Both the position numbers and the translations under genes were made by a program. A stretch of 5,573 nucleotides of DNA from Saprospirales bacterium. GTDB taxonomy: Bacteria; Bacteroidota; Bacteroidia; Chitinophagales; Saprospiraceae. Below the pieces are notes generated by a model, which saw only the letters and a program-made list of their open reading frames with translations, was not told the DNA's origin and made no database searches. The number at the start of each line of letters is the position of its first letter. The stretch's first letter is position 1. The stretch is taken from positions 1-5,573 of the forward strand of contig JAHEAS010000272.1 in NCBI GenBank assembly GCA_024642645.1. Direction: 5' to 3'. This document shows positions 1 to 5,573 of this stretch, in pieces.

Positions 1-2
1 TC

Positions 3-398
3 GGCGGCAGGAACAACGAAGTGTATTACTACGGCATGCTGCGGATAACAAAAAACCGTGGCCGCGCAGAGGGCGCTGGAAGTTTTCACAATGGCTTTTT
101 TGAATGCATGTTTGAGCAAGGTCTTCCAGCAGCGCTTTGTTTCGCAGCATTTGGTTTGTTTGCTGTCTTTTATTTCGGCAACCTGACTCGCTACCACCTG
201 TTTTTCGCCATCCCCTTTTTATTTGCCCTGCAATTTGCCATGGGCAATTTGTCCAATGCCTTCCTTTTCTCAAAATCAATTTCGCTAATCTACGCCATGC
301 ACCTTGGAATGGGACTTGCCGCACGACATAACTTAGGGATATTGAATGAAAGTTGGGGGGGCAATTTATCAAAAACGCAAGGGACAACAATCGCATGA
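3..398 (+). CDS. O-antigen ligase/polymerase-like membrane protein, C-terminal fragment (5' truncated by window edge)
   Basis: The reading frame is open to the left edge and ends in TGA at 396-398, giving 131 visible residues. A GTG at 21 lies in frame, but it is internal: the frame continues upstream and no gene boundary is visible. The visible part opens with a hydrophilic stretch and then the motif SFHNGFFE (residues 27-34 of the fragment) followed by EQGLPAAL. This matches the 'HN-x-(F/Y)-L/F-E...E-x-G-(L/I)-x-G' signature seen after the large periplasmic loop in O-antigen ligase/Wzy polymerase families. Hydrophobic segments follow at about 41-59, 66-81 and 84-104, then a short polar tail. 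Such proteins polymerise or ligate lipid-linked glycan units on the periplasmic face of the inner membrane. The stop overlaps the start of the flippase gene by 4 bp (ATGA), so the two are probably translationally coupled. Whether it is a polymerase or a ligase cannot be decided from this fragment. Confidence 0.75.
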   Translation, partial: GGRNNEVYYYGMLRITKNRGRAEGAGSFHNGFFECMFEQGLPAALCFAAFGLFAVFYFGNLTRYHLFFAIPFLFALQFAMGNLSNAFLFSKSISLIYAMHLGMGLAARHNLGILNESWGGNLSKTQGTTIA

Positions 399-1822
399 TA
401 TCCATCGTAAAAATAAAAACCTTTATAGGCCAAGGGCATGAGCGAACAGTCCGGGCAAAGAAGAATGTCATCTTGTCGGTACTGTTCAAAGGGATAGGCA
501 TGCTGACAGGCTTTCTCTATTTCCCGCTTTCGCTGGAATACCTCGGGGTTGCCAAGTTTGGGCTTTTCTTGACGCTTGTTTCCGTCCTTGACTGGTTTGC
601 CGAGCTGGACATCGGCATCACCAACGGCTTGCGTAACAAACTAGGGGCAGCCATTGCCGAAGGCGACGATGAAAAGGCAAGGGGTTATGTTAGTACCGCC
701 TGCTTCGCACTGGGTAGTATTTTTTCTGGCATCGCCGTCATATTTGTGACGGTTTGCTTCGTGCTTCCTTGGTCGGATTGGTTGCAAGCTGAGCCAAGCC
801 TGAACCAAGAAATCGCCATTCTTGCTGCGCTCATGTTCGGTGCATTGGCCATCAACATGGTATCGGCCATCATTTTTCAGGTTTTCTATGCCTTACAGCG
901 CATGGCGATGGTAGATTTTTACAACCTCCTGAGCAAGGTGCTCTTCCTTGTGGTCATTGTCGGGCTGATTTATTTTACAGAAGAATCGCTCGTACTGTTC
1001 GGAACGGCGAAGGCGCTCACTTTCGCCTTGGTGCCCCTTTTTGTCGGGATTTACTATTTCCGGGGAGAGTTGTGGCGATTTCGGCCATCCTACCGGTTGG
1101 TCAAAAGGTCGTTATTCAAGGACTTGTTTTCATTGGGCGTCCAGTTTTTTGTGATCCGACTTTCGATGATTGTTATCCACCAAACGAACAACTTGCTTAT
1201 CGCTCGCTTCGTCTCGCTGGAAGAAGTCCCAAAATTCGAAGCCGCCTATAAGTACCTCTCCATTTTCTTGTTGTTGTTCATTATTTTGACCAACCAGCTT
1301 TGGTCAGCCACGGTGGAGGCCTACCAGAAAGGCGATATCGAGTGGGTAAAAAACACGCTGCGAAGCACCATGAAAATCTGGTTAGGCACTTTGTTATTGA
1401 GCCTTTTCATGATTGCCGTAGCACCGCTGGTTTTTGACTTTTGGTTGCAAGGGAAGCTCAAAATCGAAATGGCCATGACGGTTTCAGTCGCTGTTTCCAT
1501 AGCAATAACAACTTGGGTGAACATGTTCAACCTCGTCCTGAATGGTACAGGGAAAATCAGGCTCCAGATGTACGGTTGGATATTTGCAGGCGTAATGAAT
1601 ATCCCCATCTCGATTTTCTTCGCAAACACTATGGGAATGGGCAGTGTGGGCATCGTGCTGGGCACAGTGGTGAGTCTGGTGCCGACGGCTATTCTGTCAC
1701 CTTTGCAAGTTAAAAAAATACTGTCCGGCACTGACCATGGGCTTTGGGCTAGATTGGGGAATTGGGGAATTGGGGAATTGGGGAATTGGGGAATTGGGGA
1801 ATTGGGGAATTGGGGAATTTAA
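395..1822 (+). CDS. Wzx-type oligosaccharide flippase (MOP superfamily polysaccharide biosynthesis protein) with a repeat-derived C-terminal tail
   Basis: This encodes a 475-residue integral membrane protein rich in hydrophobic segments from about residue 25 to 440. Its length and character fit the 12-14-helix MOP/MATE-like exporters that flip undecaprenyl-linked repeat units across the inner membrane. Recognisable family features are the first helix at about 25-46, YLGVAKFGLF (49-58) and DIGITNGLRNKL (72-83), a motif I associate with bacterial Wzx-like proteins. ATG at 395 is preferred over the in-frame TTG at 353. It gives the common ATGA overlap with the upstream gene, has a purine-rich AAGGGA at 379-384, and begins with a normal short cytosolic N-terminus before the conserved RAKKN segment. 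The upstream gene is polymerase/ligase-like, consistent with a Wzx/Wzy pathway. The oddity is the C-terminus: after GLWAR (about 449-453), which from memory resembles the usual end of this family, residues 454-475 are LGNWGIGE repeats encoded entirely by an octanucleotide tandem array. The substrate is unknown. Confidence 0.88.
   Translation: MISIVKIKTFIGQGHERTVRAKKNVILSVLFKGIGMLTGFLYFPLSLEYLGVAKFGLFLTLVSVLDWFAELDIGITNGLRNKLGAAIAEGDDEKARGYVSTACFALGSIFSGIAVIFVTVCFVLPWSDWLQAEPSLNQEIAILAALMFGALAINMVSAIIFQVFYALQRMAMVDFYNLLSKVLFLVVIVGLIYFTEESLVLFGTAKALTFALVPLFVGIYYFRGELWRFRPSYRLVKRSLFKDLFSLGVQFFVIRLSMIVIHQTNNLLIARFVSLEEVPKFEAAYKYLSIFLLLFIILTNQLWSATVEAYQKGDIEWVKNTLRSTMKIWLGTLLLSLFMIAVAPLVFDFWLQGKLKIEMAMTVSVAVSIAITTWVNMFNLVLNGTGKIRLQMYGWIFAGVMNIPISIFFANTMGMGSVGIVLGTVVSLVPTAILSPLQVKKILSGTDHGLWARLGNWGIGELGNWGIGELGNWGI
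1756..1819 (+). repeat. Octanucleotide tandem repeat, GGGGAATT x 8, inside the flippase gene
   Basis: Eight perfect, uninterrupted copies of the 8-bp unit GGGGAATT run from 1756 to 1819. They are preceded by a degenerate partial unit (GATT, 1752-1755) and followed at once by the TAA stop at 1820-1822. Because 8 is not a multiple of 3, the translated repeat has a period of 24 nt, giving the octapeptide LGNWGIGE nearly three times. The plus strand carries eight G4 runs separated by 4-nt AATT spacers, and the minus strand carries C4 runs. Perfect copies suggest recent expansion or active slippage. Spacerless 8-bp units rule out a CRISPR array. Whether the unit recurs elsewhere in the genome cannot be seen here. 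Confidence 0.97.
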
Positions 1823-1847
1823 GACTATGCACTTTGAAATTCAAATG

Positions 1848-1874
1848 AAAAAAGCCTGCAAAAGCAAGGCTTTT
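1848..1874. terminator. Bidirectional intrinsic terminator between convergent genes
   Basis: A hairpin is visible in the 63-bp gap between the flippase stop and the stop of the minus-strand glycosyltransferase. AAAAGCC (1850-1856) pairs with GGCTTTT (1868-1874). Inside it TGC (1857-1859) pairs with GCA (1864-1866) around an AAAA loop, with one bulged A at 1867. Read on the minus strand, the stem is followed by a T6 run (complement of 1848-1853), so it is the better terminator for the minus-strand gene. On the plus strand the trailing TTTT is part of the stem and is followed by GGGG, giving a weaker U-tract. The position between two convergent stop codons supports use in both directions. Confidence 0.75.
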
Positions 1875-1885
1875 GGGGAAAATAC

Positions 1886-2974
1886 TTAAGCCGGATTGGT
1901 CATTCGCTCAACGATTTGCAGGTACTTTTTTTGAAACGCTTCGAAACTGAAATTTTGCTTCAAATGCTCGTAACCAGCTTGTCCCAGGCGGATTCGGTCA
2001 GCAGGAAAAAGCACCAGTACTTGTAATTGCTGCGCTATGGTTTTGAAGTCTTTGACTTCGGTGAGGTAGCCGTTGGTCTCGTGTTGCACTAGTTGCTCGT
2101 TGTCCCCCACCCTCGTGGCAACCACTGGCAAGGAGTAAGCCATGGCTTCCATGATGGCGTTTGAAAGCCCTTCAAAAGTGGAGGTGCAGAGATAAATATC
2201 GGCTTGACGGTACAGTTCCGGCAGGTTGTCAGGGTTGACGATGAGCGTCACTTCAGCCTGCAAACCATATTTTTCCACTTGTGAACGGATAAGGTTTTCG
2301 TCGGGTCCAAAGCCAATAATCCAGTAGCGGATTTGGGTTTCTGGTGGACAGATTTCCTTTAGCCGAGCGATACTTCTCAGCGCTGTTTCGTAGTCCTTTT
2401 GCGGAACGAAACGCCCTGCGGAAACGATAATGATTTCCGGTTTCTGAGGGCGGTTGATGGGCTGGGTATTGATGGAAATTCCGTTGTGGACAACCAGCAT
2501 TTTTTTAGACTTAAATCCTTTTTCAATGAAAAAATGGGCGCCGGAAAAGCTGTTGGAAATGGAATATTCGAAGATGCGGTTGTGCAAGAACTTCAGCAGC
2601 TGAGCTTTGAGCGGATGCATCCGGTCATTGCGAATACCCCCTGTTTTGAACGGTGTCTTGGCGATGCTTCCAGCAAGGGCAGCATAAAAATTGTCGGCAG
2701 GGAGAAAAGACAAAATCAGCGATGTCTGCTTCATTTTCAATAACCCTGCGAATTCCCTGATTCGCTGGACGGGGTTCCCGTGAAGGAAGTAGTGCTCAAT
2801 TTTTGCTTCCGCAATCATCGCTAAATGCCCCGGATGTCGGGGTTGGGTATTGATGATGACCACGAAAACGTCGTGGTGTGGTTTCAGGGCCTTCGCCAAT
2901 AACAGGCATTGCTTCTCCGCCCCACCGATGGCAAGGGAAGTAATGGTCAGACAGATGCGTTTGCGGGATGACAT
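1886..2974 (-). CDS. GT4-family (GT-B fold) glycosyltransferase
   Basis: This encodes a 362-residue protein, a usual length for family 4 glycosyltransferases, with no obvious signal peptide or transmembrane helix, so it is probably cytosolic or membrane-peripheral. The N-terminal acceptor domain begins with a beta strand and the glycine-rich loop IGGAEKQ (16-22), typical of GT4 enzymes. The link to the donor domain is VVHNGI (161-166). The donor domain starts with IIIVSAGRFVPQKD (181-194), where the Arg and Lys normally contact the nucleotide-sugar phosphates. The EX7E motif is intact at E268 and E276 in FEGLSNAIMEAM, followed by the usual SLPVVAT strand. It would transfer a sugar with retention of configuration to a lipid-linked glycan; donor and acceptor cannot be told. 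ATG at 2972-2974 is the natural start and has no clear Shine-Dalgarno. The gene is oriented opposite to its neighbours, convergent with the flippase and divergent from the next glycosyltransferase, so it is transcribed from its own promoter. Confidence 0.9.
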   Translation of the reverse strand: MSSRKRICLTITSLAIGGAEKQCLLLAKALKPHHDVFVVIINTQPRHPGHLAMIAEAKIEHYFLHGNPVQRIREFAGLLKMKQTSLILSFLPADNFYAALAGSIAKTPFKTGGIRNDRMHPLKAQLLKFLHNRIFEYSISNSFSGAHFFIEKGFKSKKMLVVHNGISINTQPINRPQKPEIIIVSAGRFVPQKDYETALRSIARLKEICPPETQIRYWIIGFGPDENLIRSQVEKYGLQAEVTLIVNPDNLPELYRQADIYLCTSTFEGLSNAIMEAMAYSLPVVATRVGDNEQLVQHETNGYLTEVKDFKTIAQQLQVLVLFPADRIRLGQAGYEHLKQNFSFEAFQKKYLQIVERMTNPA

Positions 2975-3006
2975 GGATAAGAAGCTGAATTTCTGAAATG
3001 ATACTG

Positions 3007-3039
3007 AACCAATGAAAATAATATGCCATTAACCAATGA
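3007..3039. repeat. Short direct repeat AACCAATGA, two copies 24 bp apart
   Basis: Identical 9-bp copies of AACCAATGA lie at 3007-3015 and 3031-3039 in the divergent gap, with start-to-start spacing of 24 bp, a little over two helical turns. A related inverted element, TATTGG (complement CCAATA), lies at 3051-3056. The spacing and location would fit a protein-binding site, but a 9-bp repeat in an AT-rich gap may also be chance. Confidence 0.35.
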
Positions 3040-3058
3040 GATTCATAACCTATTGGCT

Positions 3059-3072
3059 TTCAATACATTGAA
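3059..3072. promoter_or_regulatory. Perfect 6-bp inverted repeat TTCAAT-AC-ATTGAA (possible operator)
   Basis: TTCAAT (3059-3064) and ATTGAA (3067-3072) are exact reverse complements separated by AC. The element ends 18 bp before the plus-strand glycosyltransferase ATG at 3091, a plausible position for a dimeric regulator at or near the promoter. The spacer is too short for an RNA hairpin of this size to be stable, so a DNA-binding site is the better reading. No regulator is encoded in the window, and chance is a serious alternative. Confidence 0.3.
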
Positions 3073-3090
3073 TACTCCAACTTGATTTTA

Positions 3091-4350
3091 ATGCAAAAGA
3101 AAATACCACATATCCTTTACCTCGGCGAAACCCGTTTTCCCCATGGGTTAGCAGCGGTACAGCGACAGATTTTGATTTCCAAGGGGCTGATTGCACATGG
3201 CTGCAAGGTAACGGTACTAAGCTACAAAGGAGCTCACGGGACTGACAAGCAGTTCCCGCCAGAAGGCGAATTCGAGGGTATTCATTACCGATACACCTCC
3301 GGTAGTATCCATGCGGCAGGTGGTTTTTTCAAACGAAATGGGGCTAAGTTGAAAGGAAAGGTTCGGGAACTTGCCCACTTGAGCAGGCTGAAAAAAAGCG
3401 GAGACCTCCACGCCTGTATCGTCACGACCATGGACTTTGACAAACTGTTGATTTACAGGTTATGGCTGCTGTGGCTGAAAGTGCCATTGGTGCTCGATTA
3501 TGTGGAACTTAGCACTGCAGTAGCTTCCAGGACGAGCCTCCGAATGAAAATAAACGACTACTTCTTTGACCGTTTCGCTGTGCGGATGACGGATGGGGTA
3601 AGCGCCATCAGTGAATATTTGATAAACTACACCAAAAGGCTTTCGCCTGGAAAACCGGTCCTGAAACTACCCATCCTCTGCGATTTTGAGCGGTTCAATA
3701 TCCAACCGGAGGTACACGGTGAAACGAGGTTGCTGTATTGCGGAGCAGCGTCCTATTTACCACTTATCCAATTCCTGCTGGCAGCATTCGACAAATTAGA
3801 GGTTGAAAATCGAAAGGTTTATCTCGATTTCATTTCTGGCGGAACAACAGCGGAACTTGAAGAAGTCAGGACAATCATTGCGCAATCTCAAAACAAAGCC
3901 AATGTAAGGCTCCAGTCGAACATCCCCTACGCTACCATCCCCCAGCAGTTCGCCGATGCCTCCGCCCTGCTCATCCCCCTGCGGCCAGGCTTGCAGGATG
4001 CCGCACGATTCCCCCACAAGCTCGGTGAATACCTCGCTTCGGGCACAGCGGTCATCACAACCAACTTTGGCGAGGTGAACAATTACGAATTTATTGACGG
4101 TGAAAACTCCCTAGTCGCCCAAGGTTATGACCCGACGACTTTTGCTGAGAAAATGAAGTTCGTGGTTGATTTTCCCGAAAGGGCAAAAGACATCGGCAAA
4201 AACGGCAGGCAATTGGGCTTGCGAAATTTTGACTACAAAGACATTGGGCTACGGATGAGATGCTTTGCACTTTCATTAATTGCCACAGAAAAAAAAGAAA
4301 CTATTCACAAAAAACGCCCCCAGTTAACTCAAGAAATATGTGCGGAATAA
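3091..4350 (+). CDS. GT-B glycosyltransferase (GT4-like, 'FPxK..EYLA' subtype)
   Basis: This encodes a 419-residue protein with a GT-B layout. The N-terminal domain starts HILYLGETRFPHGLA (7-21). The hinge region includes GVSAISEYL (169-177) and LPILCDFERF (193-202). The donor domain has LLYCGAASYLPLI (214-226), then FADASALLIPLR (287-298) and ARFPHKLGEYLASG (305-318), followed by TAVITTNFGE (319-328). The last block corresponds to the EX7E region of GT4 enzymes, but the first Glu is replaced by Ala305 while the second is kept as Glu313; this seems usual for the FP-x-K-x-x-EY subtype. A hydrophobic patch at about 119-137 may help membrane association. ATG at 3091 is preferred over the in-frame TTG at 3082. 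It is first in a plus-strand unit and its last 13 bp overlap the amidotransferase start, so the two are probably co-transcribed and coupled. The lysine-rich C-terminal tail (about 400-419) looks unstructured. Sugar specificity is unknown. Confidence 0.87.
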   Translation: MQKKIPHILYLGETRFPHGLAAVQRQILISKGLIAHGCKVTVLSYKGAHGTDKQFPPEGEFEGIHYRYTSGSIHAAGGFFKRNGAKLKGKVRELAHLSRLKKSGDLHACIVTTMDFDKLLIYRLWLLWLKVPLVLDYVELSTAVASRTSLRMKINDYFFDRFAVRMTDGVSAISEYLINYTKRLSPGKPVLKLPILCDFERFNIQPEVHGETRLLYCGAASYLPLIQFLLAAFDKLEVENRKVYLDFISGGTTAELEEVRTIIAQSQNKANVRLQSNIPYATIPQQFADASALLIPLRPGLQDAARFPHKLGEYLASGTAVITTNFGEVNNYEFIDGENSLVAQGYDPTTFAEKMKFVVDFPERAKDIGKNGRQLGLRNFDYKDIGLRMRCFALSLIATEKKETIHKKRPQLTQEICAE

Positions 4351-5573
4351 GCGGAATCCTTCATTTTGACGTTCACCGAAAAGTCAGCATCGACACCCTG
4401 CAAGGCATGACCAACAGCATGTTCCACCGGGGGCCCGACGATGTAGGTTTTTACCAGAACCAAAGCAAAAACCTCGGCTTCGGATTCCGGCGTCTGAGCA
4501 TCATTGACCTGCACACGGGCCACCAGCCACTCTCGAATGAGGACGGCTCGGTATGGATTGTCTTCAATGGCGAGATTTACAATTTCGCCGAATTGCGACA
4601 GCAAATGATGCGGCGAGGCCATGTTTTTCAGACCGGGACGGACACGGAGACCATCGTCCACCTCTACGAGGAGTATGGCAACGATTGCGTGAAGCACCTG
4701 CGGGGCATGTTCGGCTTCGCCATCTGGGATGAGCGCCGCAAAAAACTGTTCTGCGCCCGTGACCATTTTGGCATCAAGCCGTTTTTTTACCACCATTCCA
4801 ATAACCGCTTCGTGTTCGGGTCCGAAATCAAAACGGTGTTGGCGGCTGGCGGCATTTCCACCGAAATTGACCCACTGGCACTTGACCAGTATTTTGCCTA
4901 CAAATACGTGGCGGACGACCGCAGCATTTACAGCGAGGTGAAAAAACTGAAGCCTGCCCACTGGTTGGAAATTAGCCTTCAACCGGACGGCAACCATGTT
5001 TTCAAAACAGAAAAATACTGGAACATCGACTTCCAGCCGGATTTCAGTCGAAGTGAGACGGACTGGGCCGAAGAACTGGAAAACATGCTCTCCGAATCGG
5101 TGAAAATGCAGATGGTCAGCGATGTGCCGCTTGGGGCGTTCCTCAGCGGTGGCATTGATAGCAGCGCAGTTGTGGCGCTAATGAGCCAACATTCGAGCAG
5201 GCCTGTCAAGACTTTTTCCATCGGTTTTAAGGAAAAACAATTCAACGAACTGCCCTACGCCCGGGAGGTAGCCCAGATGTACGGCACCGAGCACCACGAG
5301 CAAATCGTGGAGCCAGACTCCATCAGCTTATTGCCCATGCTGGTCAGGGGCTACGACGAGCCGTTTGCCGACCCATCCGCCATCCCGACTTGGCATGTGT
5401 CGAAATTTGCCCGGGAACACGTCACCGTGGCGCTTTCGGGCGATGGCGGCGACGAGTTGTTCGCTGGCTACAACACCTACCCCAAGTTAAACAACCTCCA
5501 CCGGTACAACCGCCTGCCCGATGCTTTCAATAGGCTGATTTGGGGCAGCCTTCACCCCCTCATCCCAAACCGC
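4338..5573 (+). CDS. asnB: Glutamine-dependent asparagine synthase family amidotransferase (3' truncated by window edge)
   Basis: This encodes 412 visible residues in a frame open to the right edge; full-length relatives are about 600-650 residues, so roughly the last third is missing. The start is fixed by ATG-TGC-GGA (MCGISGI): removal of Met exposes Cys2, the nucleophile of class II glutamine amidotransferases. Other glutaminase-site residues are present: HRGPDD (30-35), RLSIID with Arg52, NGEIYN (77-82, including N77, G78 and E79) and GTDTE with Asp102. The synthetase domain has the ATP pyrophosphatase loop SGGIDSS (270-276), DEPFADPSAIPT (340-351) and SGDGGDELFAGY (367-378). Both half-sites look catalytically intact. 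The enzyme takes ammonia from glutamine and transfers it to an adenylated carboxylate. Free asparagine synthesis is possible, but the position directly behind and overlapping a glycosyltransferase suggests amidation of a carboxylated sugar or other polysaccharide precursor, as proposed for AsnB/WbpS-like members of surface-glycan loci. The symbol reflects the family, not a proven substrate. Confidence 0.93.
   Translation, partial: MCGISGILHFDVHRKVSIDTLQGMTNSMFHRGPDDVGFYQNQSKNLGFGFRRLSIIDLHTGHQPLSNEDGSVWIVFNGEIYNFAELRQQMMRRGHVFQTGTDTETIVHLYEEYGNDCVKHLRGMFGFAIWDERRKKLFCARDHFGIKPFFYHHSNNRFVFGSEIKTVLAAGGISTEIDPLALDQYFAYKYVADDRSIYSEVKKLKPAHWLEISLQPDGNHVFKTEKYWNIDFQPDFSRSETDWAEELENMLSESVKMQMVSDVPLGAFLSGGIDSSAVVALMSQHSSRPVKTFSIGFKEKQFNELPYAREVAQMYGTEHHEQIVEPDSISLLPMLVRGYDEPFADPSAIPTWHVSKFAREHVTVALSGDGGDELFAGYNTYPKLNNLHRYNRLPDAFNRLIWGSLHPLIPNR

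Larger units (their letters stand above)
2975..3090. promoter_or_regulatory. Divergent intergenic region expected to hold promoters for both glycosyltransferase genes
   Basis: This 116-bp AT-rich gap separates two divergently transcribed glycosyltransferase starts (minus-strand ATG at 2974 and plus-strand ATG at 3091), so outward promoters are expected here by position. I looked for the Bacteroidota pattern (TTTG near -33, TAnnTTTG near -7) and for sigma70-like boxes, and found no convincing pair on either strand. The best fragments are TACATTG at 3064-3070 on the plus strand and TATTAT (complement of 3018-3023) on the minus strand, neither with a correctly spaced upstream box. The gap contains two possible operator-like elements, listed separately. 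No convincing Shine-Dalgarno precedes either start. Confidence 0.4.

Noticed and set aside
21..23. GTG as a true start for the left-edge gene
   Set aside because: The frame is open back to the window edge, and the homology to O-antigen ligase/polymerase C-termini implies a large missing N-terminal part.
353..394. An upstream TTG start that would lengthen the flippase by 14 residues
   Set aside because: The added residues are encoded inside the previous gene and read as an unrelated polar stretch. The ATG at 395 gives a standard ATGA overlap.
1321..1731. A 136-codon open frame on the minus strand opposite the flippase
   Set aside because: It is antisense to the conserved membrane protein and shows no family features, so it is treated as chance.
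1756..1819. The repeat array read as a CRISPR array or a mobile-element end
   Set aside because: The units are 8 bp with no spacers, and no transposase, terminal inverted repeats or cas genes are present. It is a simple tandem repeat.
3082..3090. A TTG start three codons before the ATG of the plus-strand glycosyltransferase
   Set aside because: ATG at 3091 is the stronger start codon and gives the usual short N-terminus before the first beta strand.
4329..4997. A 222-codon open frame on the minus strand opposite the amidotransferase
   Set aside because: It lies fully antisense to well-conserved asparagine-synthase motifs, and its translation shows no recognisable domain. It is a frame shadow of a GC-richer gene.
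1..5573. A previously undescribed defence or mobile system
   Set aside because: All the main genes belong to known polysaccharide-biosynthesis families. No nuclease, reverse transcriptase, toxin, integrase or RNA-gene signature was seen on either strand.

Overview
The window looks like part of a surface-polysaccharide (exopolysaccharide, capsule or O-antigen) biosynthesis locus, probably from a member of the Bacteroidota. That assignment is inference. It rests on the type of flippase, the asparagine-synthase-type gene sitting among glycosyltransferases, mid-range GC content, and translation starts that mostly lack a Shine-Dalgarno sequence. I cannot name a genus. Coding density is very high, and the only non-coding stretches are two short intergenic gaps of 63 and 116 bp.

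Layout from left to right. (1) Positions 3-398, plus strand: the C-terminal end of an O-antigen ligase/polymerase-like membrane protein, cut by the left edge. (2) Positions 395-1822, plus strand: a Wzx-type oligosaccharide flippase that starts inside the stop codon of the previous gene (ATGA overlap). Its last 22 codons are made of an octanucleotide tandem repeat, GGGGAATT x 8. (3) A 63-bp convergent gap holding a bidirectional intrinsic terminator. (4) Positions 1886-2974, minus strand: a GT4-family glycosyltransferase. (5) A 116-bp divergent gap that must carry the promoters for both flanking genes and contains a small palindrome and a direct repeat. (6) Positions 3091-4350, plus strand: a second GT-B glycosyltransferase. 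(7) Positions 4338-5573, plus strand: a glutamine-dependent asparagine-synthase-family amidotransferase, overlapping the previous gene by 13 bp and cut by the right edge.

Together the genes fit a Wzx/Wzy-type scheme. The two cytosolic glycosyltransferases would add sugars to a lipid-linked repeat unit, the amidotransferase may amidate a sugar acid or another acceptor, the flippase would move the lipid-linked unit across the inner membrane, and the polymerase/ligase would act on it on the periplasmic side. The sugars, the linkages and the amidation target cannot be read from the sequence.

I do not see a new type of system here. The most unusual item is the GGGGAATT octamer array, which has become the C-terminus of the flippase. 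It replaces or extends the normal end of the protein, could vary in copy number, has G-quadruplex potential, and lies directly upstream of the terminator.
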